Shown: positions 8,660 through 17,975 of the stretch, piece after piece
Layout of the letters: each line of letters starts with the position of its first letter
Numbering within the stretch: position 1 is the first letter of the stretch
Assembly: GCA_027624735.1 (NCBI GenBank)
Contig: JAQBTY010000003.1
Coordinates: 1 to 39,462 of the forward strand
DNA length: 39,462 nucleotides
Reading direction: 5' to 3'
Origin: Pseudomonadota bacterium
GTDB taxonomy: Bacteria > Pseudomonadota > Alphaproteobacteria > MPNO01 > UBA2964
Program-made: the position numbers and the translations under genes
Notes under the pieces: model-generated
The model's input: only the letters and a program-made list of their open reading frames with translations
Database searches by the model: none
What the model was told of the DNA's origin: nothing

Positions 8660-9718
8660 ATGAAGAATATATCGATTCGTTCCGCAACGGCCGCTGCTCT
8701 GGTCACCACCCTGATGGCCGCTGGCCCCGCCGCGCAGGCTGACGCGGTCGCGGATTACTTCGAGGGCAAGAATCTAAGAATCCTGATCGGGTTCGGCGCC
8801 GGCGGCGGCTATGACACAACGACGCGGATATTCGCGCGGCATTTTTCCAAACATATGCCGGGCCACCCGACCATCGTGCCTCAGAACATGCCGGGCGCGG
8901 GCAGCATGAAGGTTGCAAACTTCATCTATAACGCGGCCCCCAAGGATGGGCTGACCATTGGCGTGTTTGCCTCCTCAACCGCGCTGGAACCGCTATTCGG
9001 CAACAAGAAGGCAAAATTCCAAACGTCGAAGTTCAACTGGCTGGGCAGCATGCACCAGGACACGGCGAGCTGCACCGTCTGGAAAGGCGCCGGCCAGAAT
9101 ATCCGGACGCTCGATGATCTGGTGAAAGCGAAGAAACCGGTCCTGTTCGGCTCGACCTCGCCGGCCGCCATCACCAGCCAGCATGCGCTGGTCCTGAAGA
9201 ACTATCTCGGCGCGCCGGTGAAAATCATCTATGGCTATAAGGGCAGCAAGGCGGTCAGCCTGGCGGTGCAGAACGGCGAGGTCCAAGGTCTTTGCGGCAT
9301 GTTCGAGAGTTCCGCCAGAGGCGCATTCAGTCAACTCATCGCGTCCGGCGACCTGAAGGTCTTCGTTCAGTTCGGGCCGGACCGGGCGGTGCCCTTCTTC
9401 GGTGACGCGACCCGGCTTTATTCGAAACTCAAAAGCGAAGCAGACCGGCCGGTGCTTGATCTGATCTACCGCCAGACCCAGCTTGCGCGCCCCATGGCGG
9501 CGCCACCGGGCGTCCCGTCCGACCGCGTCGCCGCGCTGCGCAAGGCTTTCATGGCGACCCTGAGAGACCCCGCGCTGGTTGCCGACGCGGCAAAACGGAA
9601 GATCGAGTTCAACCCCCTGTCAGCCACCGAAGCAATGGCCCTGTTCGCCAAATTCGAAGCGACGCCGAAACCGCTCATCCGCAAAGCGGCCGCCCTGATC
9701 GGTAAAAAAGTGAAATAA
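8660..9718 (+). CDS. tripartite tricarboxylate transporter-type solute-binding protein (TctC/Bug family), second copy
   Basis: MKNISIRSATAAALVTTLMAAGPAAQADAVADYFEGKNLRILIGFGAGGGYDTTTRIFARHFSKHMPGHPTIVPQNMPGAGSMKVANFIYNAAPKDG; signal peptide and Bug-family core. ATG at 8660 preceded by AAGGGAG. Confidence 0.86.
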   Translation: MKNISIRSATAAALVTTLMAAGPAAQADAVADYFEGKNLRILIGFGAGGGYDTTTRIFARHFSKHMPGHPTIVPQNMPGAGSMKVANFIYNAAPKDGLTIGVFASSTALEPLFGNKKAKFQTSKFNWLGSMHQDTASCTVWKGAGQNIRTLDDLVKAKKPVLFGSTSPAAITSQHALVLKNYLGAPVKIIYGYKGSKAVSLAVQNGEVQGLCGMFESSARGAFSQLIASGDLKVFVQFGPDRAVPFFGDATRLYSKLKSEADRPVLDLIYRQTQLARPMAAPPGVPSDRVAALRKAFMATLRDPALVADAAKRKIEFNPLSATEAMALFAKFEATPKPLIRKAAALIGKKVK

Positions 9719-9740
9719 TACCCCGGGGAAAGAGCAATCC

Positions 9741-10835
9741 ATGACCATCGAAAGACCGAACCGCAACGCCATCCTTTTTCTTGGACCCGACGAAATCAAG
9801 GGCTTGATCTCCATGGAAGAGGCGGTCGCGGCCATCGAACAGGGCTATCGCGAGGCTGACGAGTTTCCCATCGGCAATGCGCCGCGCCGTCGGGTCCATT
9901 CACCGGAAGGCGTCAGGGTATCAAACTTCCCGGGCGGCATTCCGGGGCTTGGCGTCATCGGATCGCTGACCCGGGCCGAAATGGTCAGCCACGAAGGAGA
10001 AAACCAGTCCTACCCCTATCGCGAGCACCCCGTGTATTTGCTGTGGAATTCAGCGACAGCCAAACTCGACGGCATGATGATGGGGGAGATTTTCGACGAC
10101 CGAACCGGCTTTACCAGCATCATGGCGTTTCGCACCGGCGCCACCACCGGGGTTGGGGTCAAGGCGCTGTCACGCGAAGATTCCCATGTCTTCGGGCTGT
10201 TCGGATCGGGCGGCCAGGCGGTCAACAAGATCCTCGCCATCAACGCCGTGCGTGATATCCACAAGGTCAAGGTTTACAGCCGAAATCCGGCAAACCGCCT
10301 TGCCTTCTGCGAAAAAATGGCCTTGATGATCGGCAAGGAAATCGTGCCGGTCGAGACCCCGGAAGAGGTCATCAAGGGCTCCGATGTGGTGATTTCCGCC
10401 ACCGATTCAAACGTACCGGTATTCGACGGCTCGCTGATTGAACCGGGCCAGCATGTGGTCACCGTTGTCGGATCCAACTCCGCCCTTGTCGAAGGCGGCT
10501 GGCTGAAAAGCGGCAGACGCGAAAACGACGATGAGTTGGTCCGCCGCGCCGATGTGATCGTGGTCAATCATGTGGAATCGGTCACCATGGAAAAACAGGC
10601 CGGTCTTTATGACCCCATGCAGCAGGGCATTATTACCGAGGACGACATTCACTCATTGGGGTCCGTGCTGGCCGGAACCCATCCGGGGCGCACCAGCGAC
10701 GAACAGATCACCTATCATTTCAACAATAACGGTACCGCGGCGGCCGATATGGCGCTGGCCAAGATCGTGTTCGAGCGCGCCAAACTAGACGGCCGCGGAA
10801 CTGAGCTCGATATTCCGGTTCCGGGCATGCAATAA
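9741..10835 (+). CDS. ornithine cyclodeaminase / mu-crystallin family protein
   Basis: LISMEEAVAAIEQGYREADEFPIG...GATTGVGVKALSREDSHVFGLFGSGGQAVNKILAINAVRDIHKVKVYSRNPANRLAF...SDVVISATDSNVPVFDG: Rossmann core and family motifs. Confidence 0.85.
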   Translation: MTIERPNRNAILFLGPDEIKGLISMEEAVAAIEQGYREADEFPIGNAPRRRVHSPEGVRVSNFPGGIPGLGVIGSLTRAEMVSHEGENQSYPYREHPVYLLWNSATAKLDGMMMGEIFDDRTGFTSIMAFRTGATTGVGVKALSREDSHVFGLFGSGGQAVNKILAINAVRDIHKVKVYSRNPANRLAFCEKMALMIGKEIVPVETPEEVIKGSDVVISATDSNVPVFDGSLIEPGQHVVTVVGSNSALVEGGWLKSGRRENDDELVRRADVIVVNHVESVTMEKQAGLYDPMQQGIITEDDIHSLGSVLAGTHPGRTSDEQITYHFNNNGTAAADMALAKIVFERAKLDGRGTELDIPVPGMQ

Positions 10836-10874
10836 TTTGAGGCCGTTGGCACCATTCCACAGTAGTGACGACCC

Positions 10875-11345
10875 ATGACATACGCTTCTTCCCTCGCGCC
10901 AACAGAACAAGAACATATGGCCGACGATCTTCTGTCGGACGTCCACGTCCTGGCCAATCTGATCGGCCGGGCGTTCTCGGGTCAACTCGACGGCACGTTC
11001 GGCATGTCGGTGCCGGAATGGCGGGTGCTGCTGACGCTGGCGCGTCATCCGGGCCTTACAGCGGCGGAAATCACCAATCGCTGGGCAATGGACAAAATGG
11101 CGATCAGCCGGGCCATCCAGCGGCTGGAAAGTGACGGCCATATAAGCCGCGACCGCAACCCCAGCGACCGGCGCAGCTACAAGTTGGGGCTTACCGCCTC
11201 GGGCCACGCCCTGCATCAGAAAATTCTGCCCGCCGCCAATAAGCGGGATCGGGAATTCGTCTCCTGCCTCACACGTGAGGAGCTGGCCGGTCTGCGCGGC
11301 TCGCTCGAGAAGCTGATCGCCCACGCCGGGGACTTGCGCGGCTGA
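10875..11345 (+). CDS. MarR-family transcriptional regulator
   Basis: PEWRVLLTLARHPGLTAAEITNRWAMDKMAISRAIQRLESDGHISRDRNPSDRRSYKLGLTASGHAL: canonical MarR winged helix. Confidence 0.93.
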   Translation: MTYASSLAPTEQEHMADDLLSDVHVLANLIGRAFSGQLDGTFGMSVPEWRVLLTLARHPGLTAAEITNRWAMDKMAISRAIQRLESDGHISRDRNPSDRRSYKLGLTASGHALHQKILPAANKRDREFVSCLTREELAGLRGSLEKLIAHAGDLRG

Positions 11346-11452
11346 AGACGGGGATCACGCTTACCAGCAACGTACCTGATTTACGGGTTGGAAAGGACGC
11401 TTGGCTACTCTTGGCGGGATTCTTGCAATCTCAGCCCCAAGGGTAGGCCCCT

Positions 11453-13210
11453 GTGACACCGCATATTGGTACAATCCAACCACACCAGGCTGTAACACGG
11501 GGCTTCGATACCAGAGCGTGGGCCGCCCTCGCGTTCACCGTGACGAGTACATTCCTGATTCTGCTGTATTTTCACGACCGATTTTGGTTCTCGCGAGATG
11601 ATGGGTATTACGCCGAGATCGCGGCGCGCATCATCGCCGGCGATGTGATCCATCGCGACGTACAGGCGCTCCATACCGGGCTGATCTATTTTACCAACGC
11701 ACTGGCTCTTAAACTGTTTGGCGGAGATTTCATCAGCCTGCGTTATCCGCTGATCGCGGCTGGCGTCGTACAGGCGATATTGGCCTACCTGATCCTCGTC
11801 CCGCGCGGGATCGTGCCAGCCATGGTTGCCGGATTTGCCGGGGCGTCCCTGTCCGTTGTCCAGTTCTATAACCCCACCGCGCACTGGTACTGCGTACCGA
11901 TTTTCTTCGCCATCGTGATGGCTGTGGGTCCCACGGGTAGGGCGTGGCGCTGGCGGCTGGAGATCATCGGGGCGCTGCTGGCGACCTTGTTCCTTTACCG
12001 CCAGCTTACCGGCGTGTTCGTCGCCATCGGCGTGCTGACCTATCTGTTTCTCGACACGACGGAGGCGGAGCGGCGCGACCGACAGACTTGCTGGCTTGCG
12101 CGCACGATGATCGTCGTCATGGCGGCTGGCGTCTTTGCGTATCTCAGCGGCAAGGCGGATCCGGTAGCCTGGCTCGCCTTTGGCATCTGGCCTCTCCTTG
12201 TATTGCTGCGCGCCTGTTTCACGGTGACCATGGATAACCGCCATGGCGCCACCCTGTTGGGACGGCTTGCCGTGGGTGGCGCTGCCGCATTCATGCCACT
12301 GCTGGTCTACCATCTTGCGACCGGCTCGTTCGGTGCCTGGATGACCGATTCCTTCTTCGATGCCATTGCTCTGGGTGAGTTCTCTTATCAGAAGACAGCG
12401 CGATATGGCCTCTTCGCGCTTGTCGCGCTCAAGCAACTCGGCGATCCCAGCCGCTTGGGTGCGTTTCTAAACGGGCTCTATTGGCCAGTGCTAATTTTCG
12501 CCACCATGGCGCTGGGCATCGCCACTATAATCCGGCTTTACCGCCAGCCATTGGCCAGCGCGCCCAGTTTCGGCGAAACCGGCATGGCGCTGCCGTTCCT
12601 CGGCGTCTTTTATGGCCTCGTCGCGGTGCACTACCAGGACCCAGCCTATCTCTATTTTATCGCTGGCGTGACTGCCGCCGCGCTGCTCTGGTATGGCGCG
12701 GGATTGAGGCCCCCCTATCGCGCAGCCTTAATCGCCGCTGTTGCTTTACAGGCGGCAACAGGGCTGGCTTTTCACGCCGCCCAGCCGATCTCGCGCAGTT
12801 ACGCAAGCATGCTGGCCGGTGAGCGTGTGCCGGTGGTGAAGAGCAACCATGCGGCCCTGGCCGGCCTGTCCATGACTGCGAGCGATAAGGAGGCCCTGCT
12901 CGCTCTCATCGACCGGTACACCAAGCCGGATGACGCGATTCTCGCCATCCCGTCCAATGCCGATCTTTATTTTCTCTCGGGGCGGCGGAATCCGCTGCCC
13001 TATATGTTTGTGCCGTTTGGCGTCCGCGACGACGCGACAACAACTCAGGCGCTCAAGACCCTCGACGCCGATCCGCCGCGGCTGGTATTCCACGTGCCCG
13101 CGTTGCCCTACAATACCGCCCATACCAACCGGATCATGGATTTCGTGCGTACCGGCTACAACCATATCGCCACGTTGCGCGAGTTCGTCATCTATCTCCG
13201 GCGCGACTGA
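11453..13210 (+). CDS. polytopic membrane protein, GT-C/GT39-like glycosyltransferase-type fold
   Basis: GTG start; many hydrophobic helices; N-terminal loop FSRDDGYYAEIAARIIAGDVIHRDVQALHTGLIYF resembling the acidic first loop of ArnT/PMT-like enzymes. Confidence 0.6.
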   Translation: MTPHIGTIQPHQAVTRGFDTRAWAALAFTVTSTFLILLYFHDRFWFSRDDGYYAEIAARIIAGDVIHRDVQALHTGLIYFTNALALKLFGGDFISLRYPLIAAGVVQAILAYLILVPRGIVPAMVAGFAGASLSVVQFYNPTAHWYCVPIFFAIVMAVGPTGRAWRWRLEIIGALLATLFLYRQLTGVFVAIGVLTYLFLDTTEAERRDRQTCWLARTMIVVMAAGVFAYLSGKADPVAWLAFGIWPLLVLLRACFTVTMDNRHGATLLGRLAVGGAAAFMPLLVYHLATGSFGAWMTDSFFDAIALGEFSYQKTARYGLFALVALKQLGDPSRLGAFLNGLYWPVLIFATMALGIATIIRLYRQPLASAPSFGETGMALPFLGVFYGLVAVHYQDPAYLYFIAGVTAAALLWYGAGLRPPYRAALIAAVALQAATGLAFHAAQPISRSYASMLAGERVPVVKSNHAALAGLSMTASDKEALLALIDRYTKPDDAILAIPSNADLYFLSGRRNPLPYMFVPFGVRDDATTTQALKTLDADPPRLVFHVPALPYNTAHTNRIMDFVRTGYNHIATLREFVIYLRRD

Positions 13211-13354
13211 CAACTGGCCGGTTCCGCCTCAACACGCGTCGAACAGGCACCATGAAAATTTGTTAGACCGACCCCACAGACCTCGCCGCGATGATCGCGT
13301 CGTGGTATAGTTTTTTTTCTGACGGACCCAACAACACCCCAAGCGATTTTTCAT

Positions 13355-14638
13355 ATGGCGGATACAGTCCAGCCCGACGGCATGGCCGATGACAGGCCCC
13401 AATCCTTCGCAGCCATGCGCCATCCCGGCGCGCGCGCCTATCTGATCGGCGGCGCGCTGGCGATGATGGCCGACAGCATAGAACACGTGATCAGCTACTG
13501 GATGATCTATGAAAAGTTTCATTCCCCCATGCTGGGCGGGTTCGCCATCCTGTCGCACTGGCTGCCGTTCCTGCTGTTTTCAGTCTGGGCCGGCGGATTG
13601 GCGGACCGGTTCGACCCGCGCCGCATCATCCAGTGGGGCATGGTGCTGTTCATGCTGGTGTCGTTCGGCTGGGGCGTTCTGTTCCTGACCGATACGCTGG
13701 AGATGTGGCACGCCGCGGTGCTGCTGGTCATTCACGGCATCGCAGGGGTTTTGTGGGCGCCGGCGGGTCAGCTTCTGGTCCATGACATCGTCGGCGGCAA
13801 ACAGCTGCAAAGCGCCATTCGCACCATGGCGACGACCCGCACGCTGGGCCTGCTGCTGGGACCGGCGATCGGCGGCGGGCTGATGATCTGGCTCGGGCCG
13901 ACGTACGGCATTTTCGTCAACATCCTGATCTATCTGCCGCTGACCCTCTGGCTGTGGAAAGCGCCCTACGGCCCCGCCTTTCGCAAGGAAGAACGACCGG
14001 CGGCCAGCAAGCTAGGCGGGTTTGCCGACATCGTGGCGACGCTCGCGGCCATAAAGGACACCCCCGTCATCATCACCATGATCGCCGTCGCCGGCGTATC
14101 GTCTTTCATCGTCGGCAATGCCTATCAGGGGCAGATGCCGGCCTTCGCCGAAGCGCTCGGCTATGGCGGCGCGGGTATGTTCTACAGCCTGCTGTTCACC
14201 GCCAACGCCATCGGCGCGCTGACCGCGGGCGTGGTGCTGGAAACCGGCGGATTTCTATCGGCCCGTCCGCGACCGGTCTTTATCATGGTCATCCTGTGGT
14301 GCGGCGCCATGATCGGGTTCGCCGCGACCAAGAGTTATCCAATGGCGTTTTTCCTGCTGTTCATGGCGGGCTTTCTCAATTTGTCGTTCAGCTCCATGTC
14401 GCGGGCGCTGGTTCAGCTCAACGCGCCGCCCGCCCTTCGCGGCCGGGTGATCGGGCTCTACAATATGTCGGATCTGGGGCTGCGCTCGTTCAGCGGCCTG
14501 ACGGTCGGGTTCGGCGGCAGCCTGATCGGCATCCACTGGTCGCTGGGCCTCAGCGCGGCGCTGCTGGGCGTGGTCGTCATGGCGATGATGCTGGTCATGC
14601 TGCGCAAAATGCCGGACGGAAGCACGGCCGGCGGCTGA
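13355..14638 (+). CDS. MFS transporter
   Basis: About 12 hydrophobic segments; loop GGLADRFDPRRIIQWGMVLFM and RGRVIGLYNMSDLGLRSFSGLTVG typical of MFS_3-like permeases. Confidence 0.85.
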   Translation: MADTVQPDGMADDRPQSFAAMRHPGARAYLIGGALAMMADSIEHVISYWMIYEKFHSPMLGGFAILSHWLPFLLFSVWAGGLADRFDPRRIIQWGMVLFMLVSFGWGVLFLTDTLEMWHAAVLLVIHGIAGVLWAPAGQLLVHDIVGGKQLQSAIRTMATTRTLGLLLGPAIGGGLMIWLGPTYGIFVNILIYLPLTLWLWKAPYGPAFRKEERPAASKLGGFADIVATLAAIKDTPVIITMIAVAGVSSFIVGNAYQGQMPAFAEALGYGGAGMFYSLLFTANAIGALTAGVVLETGGFLSARPRPVFIMVILWCGAMIGFAATKSYPMAFFLLFMAGFLNLSFSSMSRALVQLNAPPALRGRVIGLYNMSDLGLRSFSGLTVGFGGSLIGIHWSLGLSAALLGVVVMAMMLVMLRKMPDGSTAGG

Positions 14639-14693
14639 ACGGAGGCCGGCGTGCCAGACGGATTGCCATTGTACAGGCGATGGTATCGCCCTC

Positions 14694-15677
14694 CTACCCG
14701 CCGGTGAATTGTCGGATTACCCGTAACGCGAGGGACTTTTCTTCCTCGCTGCCGCTGACCTGGATCACCGGTTCCTGCAGGCCGGCTTCGAGATAGGCTT
14801 CGAGGCATTTGGCGCACTCGGCGGGCGTGCCGGCGACACCGAACGCCTCGACGGCGTCGTCGGGCACCAGGCTCGCGGCCTTATCGAGATCGCGGTCCGC
14901 CACGGCGTCGATGATGGCATCCTGGTCGATGGGAATACCCGCGGCCTTGATGTTTTCCGCCATCAGCCGGTTACGGAACAGGAAGCCGAGCTTGCGGCGC
15001 ACATTTTCCCGCGCCGACTTTCCGTCACCCGACACGGCGAAATGGATGTTCCCGGCGTTGCGCAGTTTGGCGGGATCGCGGCCCGATTCCCTGGCGCCTT
15101 GTTCGAACAGGGCGAGACAATGGGACACGAACGCCACCGAGAAGCCGGCGGACAGCAATATCCCGTCGGCGGTGTTGCCCGCCGCCTTCGCCACATCGCT
15201 GCCAAGTGCTGTGACAAAGATGGGGATTTCAGGCGGTCGAAAAGACATCCGCGCGCCGCTCAGCAGATAGGATTCTGTATAGCTTTCGGTGGGTTCGGTG
15301 GTCCACAGGGAGCGCAAATCCGCAATGTAATCTTCCACCGCCCTCACCCCGTCCTGCGGGTCCTTGCCAGATTCTTTCAGATCCAGCGTGTTGCCGACGG
15401 CGACGGACACCGCCACCCGCCCGGGATAGGCTTCGGCCATGGTGGCCAGCGACATGGCGGTGGGTGTGGGGTGAAACAGATAGGGCGTCACCGCGGCGGG
15501 AATAACGGTCGCACGTTCGGTCGCCCCGGCAAACGCCATGCAGGACACCAGCGCCTCGCGATAGCCGATATGTTCGGTCATCCACAGCCCGGTCACGCCT
15601 GCCTGCTCCGCCTGCCGGCAGATCTCGATGGTTTCGTTGATGGTGTCGAACCCATCGAACCGGATGCCGATGCCCAT
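14694..15677 (-). CDS. LLM-class oxidoreductase, candidate F420-dependent (copy 1)
   Basis: MGIGIRFDGFDTINETIEICRQAEQAGVTGLWMTEHIGYREALVSCMAFAGATERATVIPAAVTPYLFHPTPTAMSLATMAEAYPGRVAVSVAVGN: luciferase-like/F420 oxidoreductase N-terminus. Internal ATG start. Confidence 0.85.
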   Translation of the reverse strand: MGIGIRFDGFDTINETIEICRQAEQAGVTGLWMTEHIGYREALVSCMAFAGATERATVIPAAVTPYLFHPTPTAMSLATMAEAYPGRVAVSVAVGNTLDLKESGKDPQDGVRAVEDYIADLRSLWTTEPTESYTESYLLSGARMSFRPPEIPIFVTALGSDVAKAAGNTADGILLSAGFSVAFVSHCLALFEQGARESGRDPAKLRNAGNIHFAVSGDGKSARENVRRKLGFLFRNRLMAENIKAAGIPIDQDAIIDAVADRDLDKAASLVPDDAVEAFGVAGTPAECAKCLEAYLEAGLQEPVIQVSGSEEEKSLALRVIRQFTGG

Positions 15678-15698
15678 GGTTATTGTCTCCCTGTAAGG

Positions 15699-15817
15699 CC
15701 CCTCACCCTTCCCACGACACAAGCGTGTCGCGGGTCCCTCCCCTCTCCCGCGAGCGGGAGAGGGTTACTAAGCCTTAGCGAGCCAACGGGCGAGCCTAGG
15801 CGCAGTTGGGTGAGGGG
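15699..15817. repeat. REP/MITE-like nested palindromic intergenic element
   Basis: Outer perfect 10-bp inverted repeat CCCCTCACCC (15699-15708) / GGGTGAGGGG (15808-15817); inner hairpins CGACAC/GTGTCG (15715-15720/15725-15730) and CCCTCTCCCG/CGGGAGAGGG (15741-15750/15755-15764). Confidence 0.8.
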
Positions 15818-15841
15818 AAATTTCATGTCCTAAATCTAACG

Positions 15842-16837
15842 TCACCCGCCGGTGAATTCGCGGATCACGTCGAGCGCGAAGCGCCTTTCCTCGGCGCTGC
15901 CGCTGACCTCGATCACCGGCTCGTCGACGCCGGCATCGATATAGGCCTGGAGCTGGTCGCGGCATTGTTTCGGCGTGCCGGCGACGGTGAATTGCGGCAC
16001 CGCGTCGGGCGGGATCAGCTGGGCAGCCTCTTCCAGTTTGCGCTGTTTCACCAGATCGATAATCGCCTCGTGATCGATCTGAACATCCACCGAGGCGATA
16101 TTTTCGGCCTGCGCGGAATTGCGGAACAGGAAGGCGATTTTGCGCCGGTTGGATTCGATGGCCGTTTTACCGTCTTCGGAACAGGCAAAATAAACAAAAC
16201 CGGCCTTGCGGAATGTCGAGGGGTCGCGGCCGGCCTTGGCGAGGCCCGCTTCCGCGAAAGCCGCACCTTTCTTGATGGAGGCCAGCGACAGCCCGCCGGA
16301 ATAGAGCACCCCATCGGCGATCCGGCCGGCCAGCCCCAGCACCTGCGGGCCGGTCGAGGCGATAAAGATCGGAATTTCCTCAGGCGGCGTGAAGGCGAGC
16401 CGCGCGCCGCGCAACTGCCAGACCAGCCCTTCCTGATCGACGGTCTCTCCCGCCCATAGCGCGCGCAGGGCTTCGACATATTCGCGGATCACCCGCACCG
16501 GTTTTTCCGGCTTTTCGATGCCGGATTCGCGCAAGTTCAGAAGATTGCCCACCGAGACACAGATCCCGACCCGCCCCGGCGCCAGTTCGGCCATGGTGGC
16601 GAACTGCATGGCGGTCGGCATGGGATGCCACAGATAAGGCATCACCGCCGTCGGGCAGACCATGGCGCGGCTGGTCTTTTGCAGAAAGGCCGTGCATGAC
16701 ACCGCCGCCTCGCGATAGCCGAGATGTTCCGCCATCCAGATAGTGCTGGCGCCGGCCGCTTCGGCTTGCGCCGCGACCTCGATGGTCTCGCCGACGGGGT
16801 CGAACCCGTCAAACCGCATGCCCAGTCTTACAGCCAT
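15842..16837 (-). CDS. LLM-class oxidoreductase, candidate F420-dependent (copy 2)
   Basis: LGMRFDGFDPVGETIEVAAQAEAAGASTIWMAEHLGYREAAVSCTAFLQKTSRAMVCPTAVMPYLWHPMPTAMQFATMAELAPGRVGICVSVGN; clearly homologous to 14694-15677 over its full length. Confidence 0.87.
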   Translation of the reverse strand: MAVRLGMRFDGFDPVGETIEVAAQAEAAGASTIWMAEHLGYREAAVSCTAFLQKTSRAMVCPTAVMPYLWHPMPTAMQFATMAELAPGRVGICVSVGNLLNLRESGIEKPEKPVRVIREYVEALRALWAGETVDQEGLVWQLRGARLAFTPPEEIPIFIASTGPQVLGLAGRIADGVLYSGGLSLASIKKGAAFAEAGLAKAGRDPSTFRKAGFVYFACSEDGKTAIESNRRKIAFLFRNSAQAENIASVDVQIDHEAIIDLVKQRKLEEAAQLIPPDAVPQFTVAGTPKQCRDQLQAYIDAGVDEPVIEVSGSAEERRFALDVIREFTGG

Positions 16838-16849
16838 CCGCCTACTCCC

Positions 16850-17974
16850 TTAATCGTCGAAACCGTTGGTGAGCAAATTCAGAAACTCGTCCCTGGTGAT
16901 ATCGCCAAAACCCATCCGGGCCAAGGTCAGTCCCTCGGCGCGAAAGTCGCGGCACATGATCACGGACGCCAGATGGATGATATGATCGATGGTCGGCGTC
17001 GGCACCCCGGCAAGGCGTCCGAGCTCCTGATAGATCAGATGGCCGTAGGGCACGTCTTCCAGCAGATAGCGGCTATCGAGGCTGGTGGGCGCCATGATCC
17101 ATTTGTCGGGCTCGCTCTGGTGAAACGCTTCGTAGGCGATGCCCGTATCGCGCGCCGCGTCGGTGGTGTAGCCCATGCGCCAGAACAGCTCGACAAACGG
17201 CATGGTTTTGGCGCCAAGCGCCTCCGCCACCGCCACCCGTTCGCGATCAACCGCATCGATCAGGCGACCGACCGACGGCGTGATGCCATCGTAATAATGC
17301 CGATAATCGCCGCCTGTCGCTTCGATACGCCCGACATTGCACAGCACCGCCGGCGGATGATGGATCGCATTGCCATAGGGGAACACGGTTTCCAGCACGT
17401 TGGAAAATTTCTGCACCGACGGGTAGACGGTCTTCACCACATCGTACATCCGTCCCGTCTCGCGGCCCGGAAACCCACCGAACACCATGAAGTCCGACAC
17501 CCGCGAGATTTTGCATTTGGTGGGCTCGATCCGGCGGCACAGATACGGCAGCGTCGCGGTTTCGCAAAAGACCGGGTTCTTGATGCCGTGCTCGCGCAGC
17601 ACATGCGGGATCATCAACAGCGTGTGACCGGGTGAGACAAACAATACCTGGTCTTCGGTCAGGTGCGGCGCCGCCGCCGACACCCATTTTTCATGCAGAT
17701 GCGCCGGGCTGACGATCATCACCAGTTCGGCGCCCGCCATGGCTGCTTCGGCATCGTCGGTAATCAGCCCGATGGGCGCAAAGCCGTCGCCAAACGGCGC
17801 CGTGTAGTTGATGCCGCCAAGTTCCTGCAGCGGCGCCAGCGCTTCCGGGTCCTGACTATAAAGCCTGATGTCAAAACCGAGCGTCCCGAGATGCGCCGCC
17901 GCCGACGTGCCGCCGCCGCCTGCGCCGAAGATGGCGATGCGCTTGACCGGTGATGTATCGGGAGAGGCAGTCAT
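16850..17974 (-). CDS. NAD/NADP octopine/nopaline dehydrogenase-family protein (copy 1)
   Basis: KRIAIFGAGGGGTSAAAHLGTLGFDIRLYSQDPEAL dinucleotide-binding site; FPYGNAIHHPPAVLCNVGRIEATGGDYRHYYDGITPSVGRLIDAVDRERVAVAEALG octopine_DH C-terminal domain. Start at internal ATG. Confidence 0.83.
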   Translation of the reverse strand: MTASPDTSPVKRIAIFGAGGGGTSAAAHLGTLGFDIRLYSQDPEALAPLQELGGINYTAPFGDGFAPIGLITDDAEAAMAGAELVMIVSPAHLHEKWVSAAAPHLTEDQVLFVSPGHTLLMIPHVLREHGIKNPVFCETATLPYLCRRIEPTKCKISRVSDFMVFGGFPGRETGRMYDVVKTVYPSVQKFSNVLETVFPYGNAIHHPPAVLCNVGRIEATGGDYRHYYDGITPSVGRLIDAVDRERVAVAEALGAKTMPFVELFWRMGYTTDAARDTGIAYEAFHQSEPDKWIMAPTSLDSRYLLEDVPYGHLIYQELGRLAGVPTPTIDHIIHLASVIMCRDFRAEGLTLARMGFGDITRDEFLNLLTNGFDD

Positions 17975-17975
17975 G

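Noticed and set aside
11405-12436. 343-aa minus-strand ORF opposite the GT-C-like gene
   Set aside because: Hydrophilic His/Gln/Arg-rich mirror translation of a membrane-protein gene; no recognisable domain.
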